A DNA stretch of 52,782 nucleotides from Rhizobium sp. Q54 (GTDB lineage Bacteria; Pseudomonadota; Alphaproteobacteria; SMXQ01): positions 1 to 52,782 of the forward strand of contig CAMAVH010000004.1 in the NCBI GenBank assembly GCA_945861615.1. Direction: 5' to 3'. Of this stretch, positions 16,038-27,574 are shown one piece after another (position 1 is the first letter of the stretch; the number at the start of each line of letters is the position of its first letter). The notes beneath the pieces were generated by a model, which ran no database searches, was not told where the DNA came from, and worked only from the letters and a program-made list of their open reading frames with translations. Made by a program: the position numbers and the translations under genes.

Positions 16038-16877
16038 ATGCAGTTGAACCGGGCGGAAATTCAGCAATTCATCGACCGCGCCTTGAGCGAGGACGTCGGC
16101 CGCGGCGATCTGACGAGCTACGTCACCATCCCCAAGGGCACACAATTCAAGGCCGCCATGGTGGCGCGCCAAGACTTGGTGGTCTGCGGCATCGGCATCG
16201 CCATGGCGGTCTTCAAGCGGGTGATGAGCCAGCTCGAATTCAAATCCCTGGTGAAGGACGGCGACAAGATCGGCCCCAAGACGGTGATGGCCGAAATCGA
16301 GGGCGAAGCCCGCGCGATCCTCACCGCCGAGCGTACGGCGCTCAATATCGTCCAGCATCTCTCGGGCATTTCGACCCTGACGCGGCGCTACGCCGAGCTC
16401 GTCCATGGCACCGGCGCGACGCTGATCGATACGCGCAAAACCGTGCCGACCCTGCGGAATCTGGCGAAATACGCCAGCTATGTCGGCGGCGCGCGCAACC
16501 ACCGCATCCGCTTGGACGACGGCGTTTTGATCAAAGACAACCATATCGCGGTCTGCGGCAGCCTAACGGCGGCCGTTCAGCGCGCCAAACGGCAGACGCC
16601 GGCGCTCACCGTGGTCGAAGTGGAGTGCGACACCCTCGATCAGGTGCGCGAAGCGGTCGCCGCCGGCGCCGGCATGATCCTGCTCGACAATATGGACGTG
16701 CCCGAGCTGAAAGAGGCGGTGAAGATCGCGCAGGGCCGCGCCGTGCTCGAAGCGTCGGGCGGCATTACGCTGGAAACCATCCGCGACAAGGCCTCCAGCG
16801 GCGTCGACTTCGTCTCCGTCGGACGCATGACGCAGTCCGCGCCGGCGGTCGATATCGGTCTCGACTACGGCGCGTGA
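16038..16877 (+). CDS. nadC: Nicotinate-nucleotide pyrophosphorylase (carboxylating)
   Basis: A 279-residue quinolinate phosphoribosyltransferase, converting quinolinate and PRPP to nicotinate mononucleotide. The ATG at 16038 is preferred over the GTG one codon earlier, as AGGA lies about eight bases before it. Signature segments are TRKTVPTLRNLAKYASYVGG, NHRIRLDDGVLIKDNH, and the barrel-end motif EASGGITLETIRDKASSGVDFVSVG. It acts directly on the product of NadA encoded upstream. Confidence 0.95.
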   Translation: MQLNRAEIQQFIDRALSEDVGRGDLTSYVTIPKGTQFKAAMVARQDLVVCGIGIAMAVFKRVMSQLEFKSLVKDGDKIGPKTVMAEIEGEARAILTAERTALNIVQHLSGISTLTRRYAELVHGTGATLIDTRKTVPTLRNLAKYASYVGGARNHRIRLDDGVLIKDNHIAVCGSLTAAVQRAKRQTPALTVVEVECDTLDQVREAVAAGAGMILLDNMDVPELKEAVKIAQGRAVLEASGGITLETIRDKASSGVDFVSVGRMTQSAPAVDIGLDYGA

Positions 16878-18293
<1,416 letters not shown>

Positions 18294-18358
18294 ATCAGGG
18301 CAGACCAAAGCGTAAAAACGTAGCGGAATATCAACAAACTAACGAAGAGAGCAGAAAA

Positions 18359-18442
18359 ATGGTTAAGAAGCCCGCGAAGAAGAAGGTTGCCAAGAAGAAG
18401 GTTGCCAAGAAGGCGAAGAAGAAGGCCGCCAAGAAGAAGTAG
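18359..18442 (+). CDS. 27-residue Lys/Ala-rich basic microprotein
   Basis: A short frame, ATG to TAG, encoding 27 residues of which about 17 are lysine, in an AKKK/VAKK repeat (it starts MVKKPAKKKVAKKK). A purine-rich GAAGAGAG lies just before the ATG, and the gene begins 65 bases past the mdh stop. The composition is like the C-terminal tails of histone H1 and of bacterial H1-like proteins, so nucleic-acid binding is the natural guess. The codons AAGAAGAAGGTTGCC are repeated in tandem, as expected of a growing repeat. There is no acidic or hydrophobic patch. The opposite strand reads as Phe/Leu-rich and is only the shadow of this repeat. Translation is not proved. Confidence 0.6.
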   Translation: MVKKPAKKKVAKKKVAKKAKKKAAKKK

Positions 18443-18467
18443 TTTCTAACGAAACTAGTTTGACTAT

Positions 18468-18562
18468 GGTCCGGGACAACCGATCCGCTTCGGCGTGATC
18501 CGGTTCCCGGACCAGCCTTCCTGACCCGCCCCGTCCATCGCTTTTGCGATGGACGGGGCGGG
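18468..18562. repeat. Twin strong palindromes downstream of mdh
   Basis: First palindrome (18468-18513): GGTCCGGGA pairs with TCCCGGACC, enclosing AACCG/CGGTT and CGC-TTCG-GCG, an almost fully paired arm of about 20 base pairs capped by a TTCG tetraloop. Second (18525-18562): CCCGCCCCGTCCATCGC and its exact complement, 17 perfect pairs with a TTTT loop. Neither is followed by a T-run. They may act as transcript-end stabilisers, a terminator with unusual form, or a palindromic repeat family. Confidence 0.65.
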
Positions 18563-18946
18563 CACGTTTCCGGGGTATGGTTCCGGGCGATGCGTCCAGG
18601 GATGAGGCGGCGCCACAGGCGAAGCCGAGGGCTCAATGACCCGAGCCCAGCGTCCCGCGACACACACTTATATATATGTGCTGTCCCCCGGTCGCTCTGC
18701 GCTGGCCGTTTCACCCACAAGTTATTGATATTAAATAAATTATGACGAGTAGGCGACGTGGGGCGCTACTCGGCCGGCATTCACGCGCGGTTGTGTCGCG
18801 ACGGCCTGTGTCCGGCGTCTTCGTCAAATCCTATGGGGTTAGCGGCCTCGCCAATGCGCCGTGGCTGGGCGGTCACGCGACTGCTGAAAATTACGACAAG
18901 AGCCTGACTTTACGGCGGAAAATGGCGGGAAACCGGGCCTTAGCGG

Positions 18947-18974
18947 TTGATCGGACAAGCGAGGGTGATAGATT
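18947..18974 (+). promoter_or_regulatory. Candidate promoter for sucCDAB-lpd
   Basis: TTGATC (18947-18952), 16 bases, TAGATT (18969-18974), about 130 bases upstream of sucC. It is the best sigma-70-like pair in the gap. Confidence 0.4.
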
Positions 18975-19104
18975 AGCGCGCACCGCACCCGGCGGGATTC
19001 GACGCGTTGAAACGCTCGTGCCCCCAAGCCGGTGCTAGCGTGTTTCCGAAGGCCGCACGGCCGGCTCTCCTGCCGAAGCAAGATCTGCAAATCATCGGGC
19101 AAAA

Positions 19105-20274
<1,170 letters not shown>

Positions 20275-21153
20275 ATGTCCGTTCTGGTCGGCAAAGACAC
20301 CAAAGTCATCTGCCAAGGCTTCACCGGCGCCCAAGGCACCTTCCATTCGAAGCAGGCGATCGACTACGGCACCAAGATGGTCGGCGGCGTGACGCCCGGC
20401 AAGGGCGGCACCAAGCATCTCGACCTGCCGGTGTTCAACACGGTCGCCGAAGCGGTGCACACGACCGGCGCCAACGCGTCGGTGATCTACGTGCCGCCGC
20501 CGTTCGCGGCCGACGCCATCCTCGAGGCGATCGACGCGAAGATTCCGCTCGTGGTCTGCATCACCGAAGGCATCCCCGTGATCGACATGATCGCGGTGAA
20601 GCGCACGCTCGCCGGCTCCAAGACGCGCCTCGTCGGTCCGAACTGCCCGGGCGTCATCACGCCCGACGAATGCAAGATCGGCATCATGCCCGGCCACATC
20701 CACAGCCGTGGCAAGATCGGCATCGTCTCGCGCTCCGGCACGCTGACCTATGAAGCCGTCGCCCAGACCACGGCGGCCGGCCTCGGCCAGACCACCTGCA
20801 TCGGTATCGGCGGCGATCCGATCAACGGCACCAACTTCATCGATTGCCTGGAGATGTTCCTGGCCGACGACGAGACCCAGGGCATCATCATGATCGGCGA
20901 AATCGGCGGCTCGGCCGAAGAAGAAGCCGCCGAGATGCTCAAGGCCTCGAAAAAGAAGAAGCCGGTCGTCGGCTTCATCGCCGGCGTCACGGCCCCTCCG
21001 GGGCGCCGTATGGGCCATGCCGGCGCGATCATCTCGGGCGGCAAGGGCACCGCGGCGGACAAGATGGAGGCCATGCGTTCGGCCGGCATCACCGTCGCCG
21101 ATTCGCCGGCCAGCCTGGGCAGCGCCATGTTGAAAGTGATGACGGGCAAGTAA
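20275..21153 (+). CDS. sucD: Succinyl-CoA synthetase alpha subunit
   Basis: A 292-residue subunit that binds CoA and carries the phosphohistidine. The N-terminal Rossmann CoA site includes [36 protein letters not shown] is a family signature, and the catalytic histidine is in [18 protein letters not shown]. The ATG abuts the sucC TAA with no gap, so translation is coupled. Confidence 0.97.
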   Translation: MSVLVGKDTKVICQGFTGAQGTFHSKQAIDYGTKMVGGVTPGKGGTKHLDLPVFNTVAEAVHTTGANASVIYVPPPFAADAILEAIDAKIPLVVCITEGIPVIDMIAVKRTLAGSKTRLVGPNCPGVITPDECKIGIMPGHIHSRGKIGIVSRSGTLTYEAVAQTTAAGLGQTTCIGIGGDPINGTNFIDCLEMFLADDETQGIIMIGEIGGSAEEEAAEMLKASKKKKPVVGFIAGVTAPPGRRMGHAGAIISGGKGTAADKMEAMRSAGITVADSPASLGSAMLKVMTGK

Positions 21154-21385
21154 GCCCTGGTTAACCCTCCCGGGCCGATAATGATCGGCCCGGGCGGCGA
21201 TCCCGCGCGTTGTTTCCCATTATGGTTAACACCATATGGGACAGACAGCGTGGACGCTGCGAGTGAGTCGCAGGCACGGACAAGCGGGCCCTGACCCGTT
21301 CATCACGCTCTTTCAGGGCGATAATCGCCCGAAAAGCGCAGCAAGGCGGGTTCTCAGGGGGAACCCCAAGGTAAGCGAACCCAAG
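21154..21385 (+). promoter_or_regulatory. sucD-sucA gap with two leader hairpins
   Basis: CCCGGGCCGAT (21169-21179) and ATCGGCCCGGG (21184-21194) form a perfect 11-pair stem with an AATG loop, 15 bases past the sucD stop. A second stem, GGGCGA-TAA-TCGCCC (21316-21330), extended by TTTC/GAAA around a single bulged A, lies 50 bases before the sucA start. Neither has a T-run. They may set the sucCD:sucA ratio by RNA stability or a cis-acting leader; this is a suggestion only. Confidence 0.4.
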
Positions 21386-24316
21386 ATGGCGACCGAACTA
21401 CCCGACAGCATTCTTTCCGGCGGCAACAGCGCCTTCATCTTCGATCTTTACGCCCGTTGGACCGACAATCCCGGCTCGGTCGATTCCGAATGGGCGGTAT
21501 TTTTCGCCGGCCTCGGCGACGAGGCCCATGCGGCCCTGAAGGAACATCACGGCGCGAGCTGGGCGCCCAAGACCAAGCGGCCCGCAATCAACGGCGCGGC
21601 CTATGATTTCGCCCCCTGGCTCGATCCGACGCCGCCCAAGGGCGCCAAGCCCGCCGCCGGAAAAGACGGCAAGGCCAATGGCGCCGCCGCGCCGGCCGCC
21701 GCCACCGGCGTCAGCGCCGCGCAGATGCGCGCCGCCACCCTCGATTCGATCCGCGCCCTGATGCTGATCCGCGCCTATCGCGTGCGCGGCCATCTGCTCG
21801 CCGATCTCGATCCGCTGGGGCTCACGCCGCCGGCCGCCCATCCCGAGCTCGATCCCAAGTCCTACGGCTTCAACGACGCCGACTGGGACCGCCCGATCTT
21901 CATCGACAATGTGCTCGGCCTCGAGAGCGCGACGCTGCGCAAGATCATCGAAGTGCTGCGCGAGACCTATTGCGGCAAGATCGGCGTCGAATTCCTGCAT
22001 ATGCAGGATCCGGCCGAGAAAGCCTGGATCCAGGAGCGCGTCGAGCGCTCGCGCAACCGCCCCGGCCTGTCGAACGACGAGAAGAAGGCGGTGTTCAATC
22101 ATCTGACGAGCGCCGAAGGCCTCGAGAAATACTGCCAGCTCAAGTTCACCGGCACCAAGCGCTTCGGCCTCGACGGCGGCGAAGCGGTGATCCCGGCCCT
22201 CGAGGAGATCATCAACAGCTCGAGCCGCCTCGGCGTCGAGGAGATCGTCTTCGGCATGCCGCACCGCGGCCGCCTGAACGTGCTCACCAACATCATGGGC
22301 AAGTCCTTCACGGCGCTGTTCTCGGAATTCCAGGGCAATAGCTCGAACCCGGAAGAGACCGTCGGCTCGGGCGACGTGAAGTACCATCTCGGGGCCTCGG
22401 GCGATCGCGAGATCGCCGGCCAGAAGATGCATCTATCGCTCAATGCCAATCCGTCGCATCTCGAAGCGGTCGATCCGGTGGTCGTCGGCAAGGTGCGCGC
22501 CAAGCAGGCGCTGCGCGGCGATCTGGTGCGCGAAAAAGTCGTCGGCGTGCTGATGCATGGCGATGCCGCCTTCGCCGGCCAGGGCCTGGTGCCGGAAACG
22601 CTGTGCTTCGCCGGCCTGCGAGGCTATCGCTCGGGCGGCACGATCCATCTGATCGTCAACAACCAGATCGGCTTCACCACCGCGCCTTCCTATTCGCGCT
22701 TCTCGCCCTATCCGTCCGACGTGGCGAAGGGCTTCCAGGCGCCGATCTTCCACGTCAACGGCGACGATCCGGAAGCCGTCGTGCATGTGTCGCGCATCGC
22801 CAGCGAATATCGCCACATCTTCAAGAAGGACGTGGTGATCGATCTGTTCTGCTATCGCCGCCACGGCCATAACGAAGGCGACGAGCCTTCGTTCACCCAG
22901 CCGATCATGTACCGCAAGATCGCCGGCCATCCGACGGCGCCGGAAATCTACGCCAAGCGCCTGATCGCCGAAGGCGTGATGACCGAGGCCGAGACGACCG
23001 CGACGCAAAAAGCGATGCATGCGCGCCTCGACGAGGCGTTCGATGCCGCCAAGACCTACAAGCCGAACAAGGCGGACTGGTTCGAAGGCGCCTGGCGCGG
23101 CTTCGGCCGCGCCGGCAACGACGACCGCAAGGGCAACACCGCCGTCGAGACCGAGGCCTTGAAGAAGGTCGGCAAGGTCATCAGCAGCGTGCCGCCGGAC
23201 TTCAAGCTGCACTCGCGCATCCAGCGCCAGCTGCAGCAGAAGGCCGAAATGTTCGAGAGCGGCCAGGGCTTCGACTGGGCGACCGCCGAAGCGCTCGCCT
23301 TCGGCACGCTCGTGCTCGAAGGCACGCCGGTCCGCCTGTCCGGCCAGGACTCGGGGCGCGGCACCTTCTCGCAGCGCCATTCCGTGCTGGTCGATCAGCA
23401 GACCGAAGAGCGCTACGTGCCGCTGATGCATGTCGACGCCAAGCAGGCGCAGTACGAAGTGGTCGATAGCCCCCTGTCGGAAGCCGGCGTGCTCGGCTTC
23501 GAATACGGCTATTCGGTCACCGATCCCAATTCGCTGGTGCTGTGGGAAGCGCAGTTCGGCGATTTCGCCAACGGCGCCCAGGTCATCGTCGACCAGTTCA
23601 TCTCGTCGTCGGAAAGCAAATGGCTGCGCATGAGCGGCCTGGTGATGCTGCTGCCGCACGGCTACGAAGGCCAGGGCCCCGAACATTCGTCGGCCCGCCT
23701 CGAGCGCTATCTGCAGCTCTGCGCCGAAGACAATATGCAGGTCGCCTATTGCTCGACGCCGGCGAACTACTATCACGTGCTGCGCCGCCAGGTGCGCCGC
23801 AACTTCCGCAAGCCGCTCGTCATCATGACGCCGAAGTCTCTGCTGCGTCATAAGCTTTGCGTCTCGACGCTCGCGGACTTCGGCCCGGGCACCAGCTTCC
23901 ACCGCGTCATCGGCGAGACCAACCAGCTGGTGGCCGACGCCGAGGTGAAGCGCGTCGTGCTCTGCACCGGCAAGGTCTACTACGATCTCTGGCAGGAGCG
24001 CGAGAATCGCGGCCTGAAAGACGTCGCCATCGTCCGCGTCGAACAGCTGCATCCCTTCCCGGCGGGCACGCTCGCCCTCGAACTTGGCCGCTATGCCAAT
24101 GCCGAGGTCGTGTGGTGCCAGGAAGAGCCGCAGAACATGGGCGCCTGGACCTTCGTCGATCGCCGCATCGAAGCGGTGCTGACCGGCCTGAAGGTAAAAG
24201 CCAAGCGACCGATCTACGCCGGCCGTCCGGAAGCCGCCTCGCCGGCCACCGGTTTGCTGCGCCGCCACAATCGCGAACAGGCGCAGTTGGTGGACGAGGC
24301 GTTGACGGTGAAATAA
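21386..24316 (+). CDS. sucA: 2-oxoglutarate dehydrogenase E1 component
   Basis: A 976-residue thiamine-diphosphate enzyme that decarboxylates 2-oxoglutarate and reductively succinylates the lipoyl arm of SucB. I use the ATG at 21386 (MATELPDSILSGGNSAFIFDLYARW), as the usual E1o N-terminus begins there. An in-frame extension to 21236 covers the leader hairpins and reads as unrelated sequence. Core motifs include GMPHRGRLNVL, SLNANPSHLEAVDPVV, HGDAAFAGQGLVPE, NNQIGFTT, FCYRRHGHNEGDEPSFTQP and, in the pyrimidine domain, SGQDSGRGTFSQRHSV. The ribosome-binding site is weak. Confidence 0.96.
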   Translation: MATELPDSILSGGNSAFIFDLYARWTDNPGSVDSEWAVFFAGLGDEAHAALKEHHGASWAPKTKRPAINGAAYDFAPWLDPTPPKGAKPAAGKDGKANGAAAPAAATGVSAAQMRAATLDSIRALMLIRAYRVRGHLLADLDPLGLTPPAAHPELDPKSYGFNDADWDRPIFIDNVLGLESATLRKIIEVLRETYCGKIGVEFLHMQDPAEKAWIQERVERSRNRPGLSNDEKKAVFNHLTSAEGLEKYCQLKFTGTKRFGLDGGEAVIPALEEIINSSSRLGVEEIVFGMPHRGRLNVLTNIMGKSFTALFSEFQGNSSNPEETVGSGDVKYHLGASGDREIAGQKMHLSLNANPSHLEAVDPVVVGKVRAKQALRGDLVREKVVGVLMHGDAAFAGQGLVPETLCFAGLRGYRSGGTIHLIVNNQIGFTTAPSYSRFSPYPSDVAKGFQAPIFHVNGDDPEAVVHVSRIASEYRHIFKKDVVIDLFCYRRHGHNEGDEPSFTQPIMYRKIAGHPTAPEIYAKRLIAEGVMTEAETTATQKAMHARLDEAFDAAKTYKPNKADWFEGAWRGFGRAGNDDRKGNTAVETEALKKVGKVISSVPPDFKLHSRIQRQLQQKAEMFESGQGFDWATAEALAFGTLVLEGTPVRLSGQDSGRGTFSQRHSVLVDQQTEERYVPLMHVDAKQAQYEVVDSPLSEAGVLGFEYGYSVTDPNSLVLWEAQFGDFANGAQVIVDQFISSSESKWLRMSGLVMLLPHGYEGQGPEHSSARLERYLQLCAEDNMQVAYCSTPANYYHVLRRQVRRNFRKPLVIMTPKSLLRHKLCVSTLADFGPGTSFHRVIGETNQLVADAEVKRVVLCTGKVYYDLWQERENRGLKDVAIVRVEQLHPFPAGTLALELGRYANAEVVWCQEEPQNMGAWTFVDRRIEAVLTGLKVKAKRPIYAGRPEAASPATGLLRRHNREQAQLVDEALTVK

Positions 24317-24458
24317 TCTCCGCTCGTCGGAATCGCCGCAGCCGCGGCGGTTTCGCGGGCTTGTTCAAGGCCCCGCGCAGGTCGCGCGGGAAATAACGAA
24401 AAGCTCCAGGCGATGCGGATCATGACCCTCCGCGCGCCGCACATAGGTGAAAGAAACA

Positions 24459-25724
24459 ATGGCTGTTGATATCGTCGTGCCCACGCTGGGCGAATCGGTG
24501 ACCGAAGCGACCGTCGCGAAATGGTACAAGGCGGCGGGCGACCGCGTGGAGATCGACGAGCCGCTCGTCGAGCTCGAGACCGACAAGGTCGCCGTCGAGG
24601 TCAACGCCCAGGCCGCCGGCGTCATCGACGAAATTCTCGTGCCGACGGGCGGCGAAGTCGCCGTCGGCGCCGTGCTCGGCCGCATCGCCGAAGGCGGCGC
24701 CGCCAAGGCCGCGCCGAAGCCCGCCGCCGCGCCCGCTCCGGCCGCCGCGCCCGCCGCCGCAGCGCCGGCTCCCGTTGCCGCGGCGCCCGCGAGCGTCCCG
24801 GCCGATGCGCCGCTCGCGCCCGCCGTGCGCAAGTTGATCGAGGAGAACAATCTCGATCCGGCCAAGATCAAGGCGAGCGGCAAAGATGGCCGCTTGACCA
24901 AGGAAGACGTGCTGACGCATCTCGAAAAGGCCGCCGCCGCGCCGGCCGCAAGCCCCGCGCCGAAGATCGCCGCGCCGGCCGCCGTCTCGATGCTGGCGCC
25001 CGCCGCGCCCCAGGCCGGCATGGGCGTCCGCGAAGAGCGCGTCAAGATGACGCGCCTGCGCCGCCGCATCGCCGAGCGCCTCAAGGAAGCCCAGAACACC
25101 GCCGCCATGCTCACCACCTTCAACGAGGTGGACATGACCAACGTGATGGCGCTGCGCAACAGCTACAAGGACCAGTTCGAGAAGCGCCACGGCATAAAGC
25201 TCGGCTTCATGAGCTTCTTCGTGAAGGCGGCGATCGCCGCGCTCAAGGAAATCCCCGAGGTCAATGCCGAGATCCAGGGCGACGAGCTCGTCTATAAGAA
25301 CTACTACGACGTCGGCGTCGCCGTCGGCACCGAGAACGGCCTGGTCGTTCCCGTGCTGCGCAATGCCGACCAGATGGGCCTCGCCGATGTCGAGAAGGCC
25401 ATCGCCGGCTTCGGCCGCAAGGCGCGCGACGGCAAGCTGACGATCGACGACATGACCGGCGGCACCTTCACCATCTCGAATGGCGGCATTTACGGCTCGC
25501 TGCTGTCGACGCCGATCCTGAACACGCCGCAGTCGGGCATTCTCGGCATGCACAAGATCCAGGAGCGCCCCATCGTCGTCGCCGGCAAGATCGAAATCCG
25601 CCCGATGATGTATCTCGCGCTGTCCTACGACCATCGCATCGTCGACGGCCGCGAGGCCGTCACCTTCCTGGTGCGCCTGAAGGATTGCATCGAAGACCCG
25701 AGCCGCTTGCTGCTTGAGGTCTAA
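24459..25724 (+). CDS. sucB: Dihydrolipoamide succinyltransferase (E2 of OGDH)
   Basis: A 421-residue core enzyme of the 2-oxoglutarate dehydrogenase complex. The ATG at 24459 has AGGTGA eight bases upstream; an in-frame GTG at 24447 falls inside that site. The lipoyl domain (1-77) has the lipoylated K43 in ETDKVAVEV. An Ala/Pro linker follows, then the peripheral-subunit-binding domain (about 118-155, [19 protein letters not shown]) and a second linker. The catalytic domain ends with [13 protein letters not shown], containing the active-site histidine. The gap from sucA (142 bases) shows no terminator. Confidence 0.96.
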   Translation: MAVDIVVPTLGESVTEATVAKWYKAAGDRVEIDEPLVELETDKVAVEVNAQAAGVIDEILVPTGGEVAVGAVLGRIAEGGAAKAAPKPAAAPAPAAAPAAAAPAPVAAAPASVPADAPLAPAVRKLIEENNLDPAKIKASGKDGRLTKEDVLTHLEKAAAAPAASPAPKIAAPAAVSMLAPAAPQAGMGVREERVKMTRLRRRIAERLKEAQNTAAMLTTFNEVDMTNVMALRNSYKDQFEKRHGIKLGFMSFFVKAAIAALKEIPEVNAEIQGDELVYKNYYDVGVAVGTENGLVVPVLRNADQMGLADVEKAIAGFGRKARDGKLTIDDMTGGTFTISNGGIYGSLLSTPILNTPQSGILGMHKIQERPIVVAGKIEIRPMMYLALSYDHRIVDGREAVTFLVRLKDCIEDPSRLLLEV

Positions 25725-25824
25725 GCGCCTCGCTTCGTGAATATCTGCGCCCTGCCGATTGCCCTGATGAGCGTTGGTAGGGCGCAGTCGTCTCAGCCCC
25801 ATCTTCCGCATTAGGATCGCCCCC

Positions 25825-27252
25825 ATGCCTGATACTCAATCTGGCCAACCCACCTCCTTCGATCTCGTCATCATCGGCTCCGGCCCCGGCGGCTATGTCT
25901 GCGCCGTGCGCGCGGCCCAGCTCGGCCTCAAGACGGCCATCGTCGAGAAGCGCGAGACGCTCGGCGGCACCTGCCTCAACGTCGGCTGCATTCCCTCCAA
26001 GGCGATGCTGCAGGCCTCCGAGAAGTTCGAGGAAGCCGCCCATCATCTCGCCGCCTTCGGCGTCAAGGTCGGCAAGCCGGAGCTCGATTTCGCCGGCTTC
26101 ATGGCGCACAAGGACAAGACGGTGAAGTCGAACGTCGACGGCGTCGCCTTCCTGATGAAGAAGAACAAGATCGAATGGTTCAAGGGCGCCGGCGCGCTCG
26201 CCGGCGACGGCAAAGTGAACGTCGCGCTCAACGCCGGCGGCACGACGGTGCTGACGGCGAAGCATATCGTGCTCGCCACCGGCTCGGACGTCGTCTCGCT
26301 GCCCGGCATCGCCATCGACGAGAAGACCATCATCTCATCGACCGGCGCGCTGTCGCTTGCCGCCGTTCCCAAGCGCCTCGTCGTCATCGGCGGCGGCGTG
26401 ATCGGCCTTGAATTGGGCTCGGTCTGGCAGCGCCTCGGGTCTGAGGTGACGGTGGTGGAATTCCTCGACCGCATCCTGCCGCCGATGGACGGCGAAGTGT
26501 CCAAGTCGATGCAGAAGATTCTCGCCAAGCAGGGCATGGCCTTCAAGCTCTCGACCAAGGTGACCTCGGCGAAAGCCGGCGCCAAGGGCGTGACCCTGAC
26601 GCTCGAAGCGGCGGCCGGCGGCAGCGCCGAAACGCTCGAAGCCGACGTTGTGCTGGTGGCCGTCGGCCGCAAGCCTTACGTCGAGGGCCTCGGTCTTGAG
26701 GCGGCGGGCGTGAAGCTCGATAGCCGCGGCCGCATCGAAACGGACGGCCATTTCAAGACCAACGTGCCGGGCATCTACGCCATCGGCGACGTTATCATCG
26801 GCGCCATGCTGGCGCATAAGGCCGAGGACGAAGGCGTCGCTCTGGCCGAGCGTCTCGCCGGCCAGGCCGGCCATGTGAACTACGACGCGATCCCGAGCGT
26901 CGTCTATACCGCGCCGGAAGTCGCCGCCATCGGCAAGACCGAGGAAGAGCTGAAGGCCGCCGGCGTCGCCTACAAGGTCGGCAAGTTCCCCTATATGGCG
27001 AACGGCCGTGCCCGCGCCATGAACGCAACCGACGGCTTCGTGAAAATTCTCGCCGACGCCAAGAGCGACCGCGTGCTCGGCTGCCATATCGTCGGCGCCG
27101 ACGCCGGCCATCTGATCGCCGAGATTGCGGTCGGCATGGAGTTCGGCGCGTCGGCCGAAGACATCGCGCGCACCTGCCACGCCCATCCGACCCTGTCGGA
27201 GAGCGTGAAAGAAGCGGCCCTCTCGGTCGCCGGCCGCGCGATTCATATGTGA
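25825..27252 (+). CDS. lpdA: Dihydrolipoyl dehydrogenase (E3)
   Basis: A 475-residue flavoprotein that reoxidises the dihydrolipoyl arms with NAD. The ATG at 25825 has AGGA about eight bases upstream. The FAD loop is IIGSGPGGYV (17-26), and the redox-active disulfide is C50-C55 in GGTCLNVGCIPSK. The NAD loop is VIGGGVIGLELGSVW, and the dimer-interface active-site histidine and glutamate are in CHAHPTLSESVKEA. Being in the suc operon, it probably serves the 2-oxoglutarate complex first. Confidence 0.97.
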   Translation: MPDTQSGQPTSFDLVIIGSGPGGYVCAVRAAQLGLKTAIVEKRETLGGTCLNVGCIPSKAMLQASEKFEEAAHHLAAFGVKVGKPELDFAGFMAHKDKTVKSNVDGVAFLMKKNKIEWFKGAGALAGDGKVNVALNAGGTTVLTAKHIVLATGSDVVSLPGIAIDEKTIISSTGALSLAAVPKRLVVIGGGVIGLELGSVWQRLGSEVTVVEFLDRILPPMDGEVSKSMQKILAKQGMAFKLSTKVTSAKAGAKGVTLTLEAAAGGSAETLEADVVLVAVGRKPYVEGLGLEAAGVKLDSRGRIETDGHFKTNVPGIYAIGDVIIGAMLAHKAEDEGVALAERLAGQAGHVNYDAIPSVVYTAPEVAAIGKTEEELKAAGVAYKVGKFPYMANGRARAMNATDGFVKILADAKSDRVLGCHIVGADAGHLIAEIAVGMEFGASAEDIARTCHAHPTLSESVKEAALSVAGRAIHM

Positions 27253-27271
27253 TGCGTCAGCCAAGCCCAGC

Positions 27272-27574
27272 ATGACCCGCCCGGCCTGGCTGACCGCCCA
27301 GCTCAAGCGCAAGCTCTACCTGATCGCCGGGACGTTCTTCGTCATCCTCGGCGTGCTCGGCCTGTTCCTGCCGATCCTGCAGGGCGTGCTGTTCCTGTTC
27401 GTCGGCTTGGTGCTGCTGTCGAAGGGCTCGTCGCGCGTGCGCGCGCTGAAGCAGAAGTTCAAGCGGCGCTATCCCAAATGGGGCGCGAAGATCGAGCAAG
27501 CCGAAGCCTGGGCTAAAGAGATGCCGCCGCGCGCGAAGGCCCGCATCAAGCGCTGGTTCGTCAAACAGCCCTAG
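27272..27574 (+). CDS. Small membrane protein with basic C-terminal tail
   Basis: A 100-residue protein. Two hydrophobic segments (about 16-34 and 38-50: LIAGTFFVILGVLGLFLPIL, then GVLFLFVGLVLLSKG) form a helical hairpin, followed by a strongly basic, amphipathic tail ending IKRWFVKQP. The layout resembles PGPGW/YbaN-like small inner-membrane proteins, but the signature PGPGW is not intact, so the family is tentative and the function unknown. It starts 19 bases after lpdA and may be the last gene of that operon. Its TAG stop shares CTAG with the stop of the convergent gene. Confidence 0.7.
   Translation: MTRPAWLTAQLKRKLYLIAGTFFVILGVLGLFLPILQGVLFLFVGLVLLSKGSSRVRALKQKFKRRYPKWGAKIEQAEAWAKEMPPRAKARIKRWFVKQP

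Larger units (their letters stand above)
18443..19104. other. Intergenic region between microprotein gene and sucC
   Basis: Within 662 bases: a small hairpin AGTTTC/GAAACT (18441-18456) at the microprotein stop, twin palindromes (18468-18562, separate entry), an AT-rich patch (about 18660-18745) with CACTTATATATATGTG and TTATTGATATTAAATAAATT, and a sucC promoter candidate (18947-18974). The 98-codon frame at 18742-19038 has no recognisable content or ribosome-binding site and spans the promoter, so I do not call it. Confidence 0.5.

Noticed and set aside
18331..18720. Minus-strand frame with a Phe/Leu-rich, membrane-like end (FFFAFLATFFLATFFF).
   Set aside because: The hydrophobic run is only the complement of the AAG-repeat microprotein gene, and the rest covers the twin palindromes.
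18742..19038. A 98-codon plus-strand frame upstream of sucC.
   Set aside because: No recognisable content or ribosome-binding site, and it covers the likely sucC promoter.
21236..21385. A longer sucA start adding 50 residues.
   Set aside because: The extension does not resemble E1o N-termini and spans the leader hairpins; the ATG at 21386 begins the conserved N-terminus.
22433..24268. A 611-codon minus-strand open frame opposite sucA.
   Set aside because: Out-of-phase antisense of the 2-oxoglutarate dehydrogenase gene, with Ala/Arg/Asp-rich content and no motifs.
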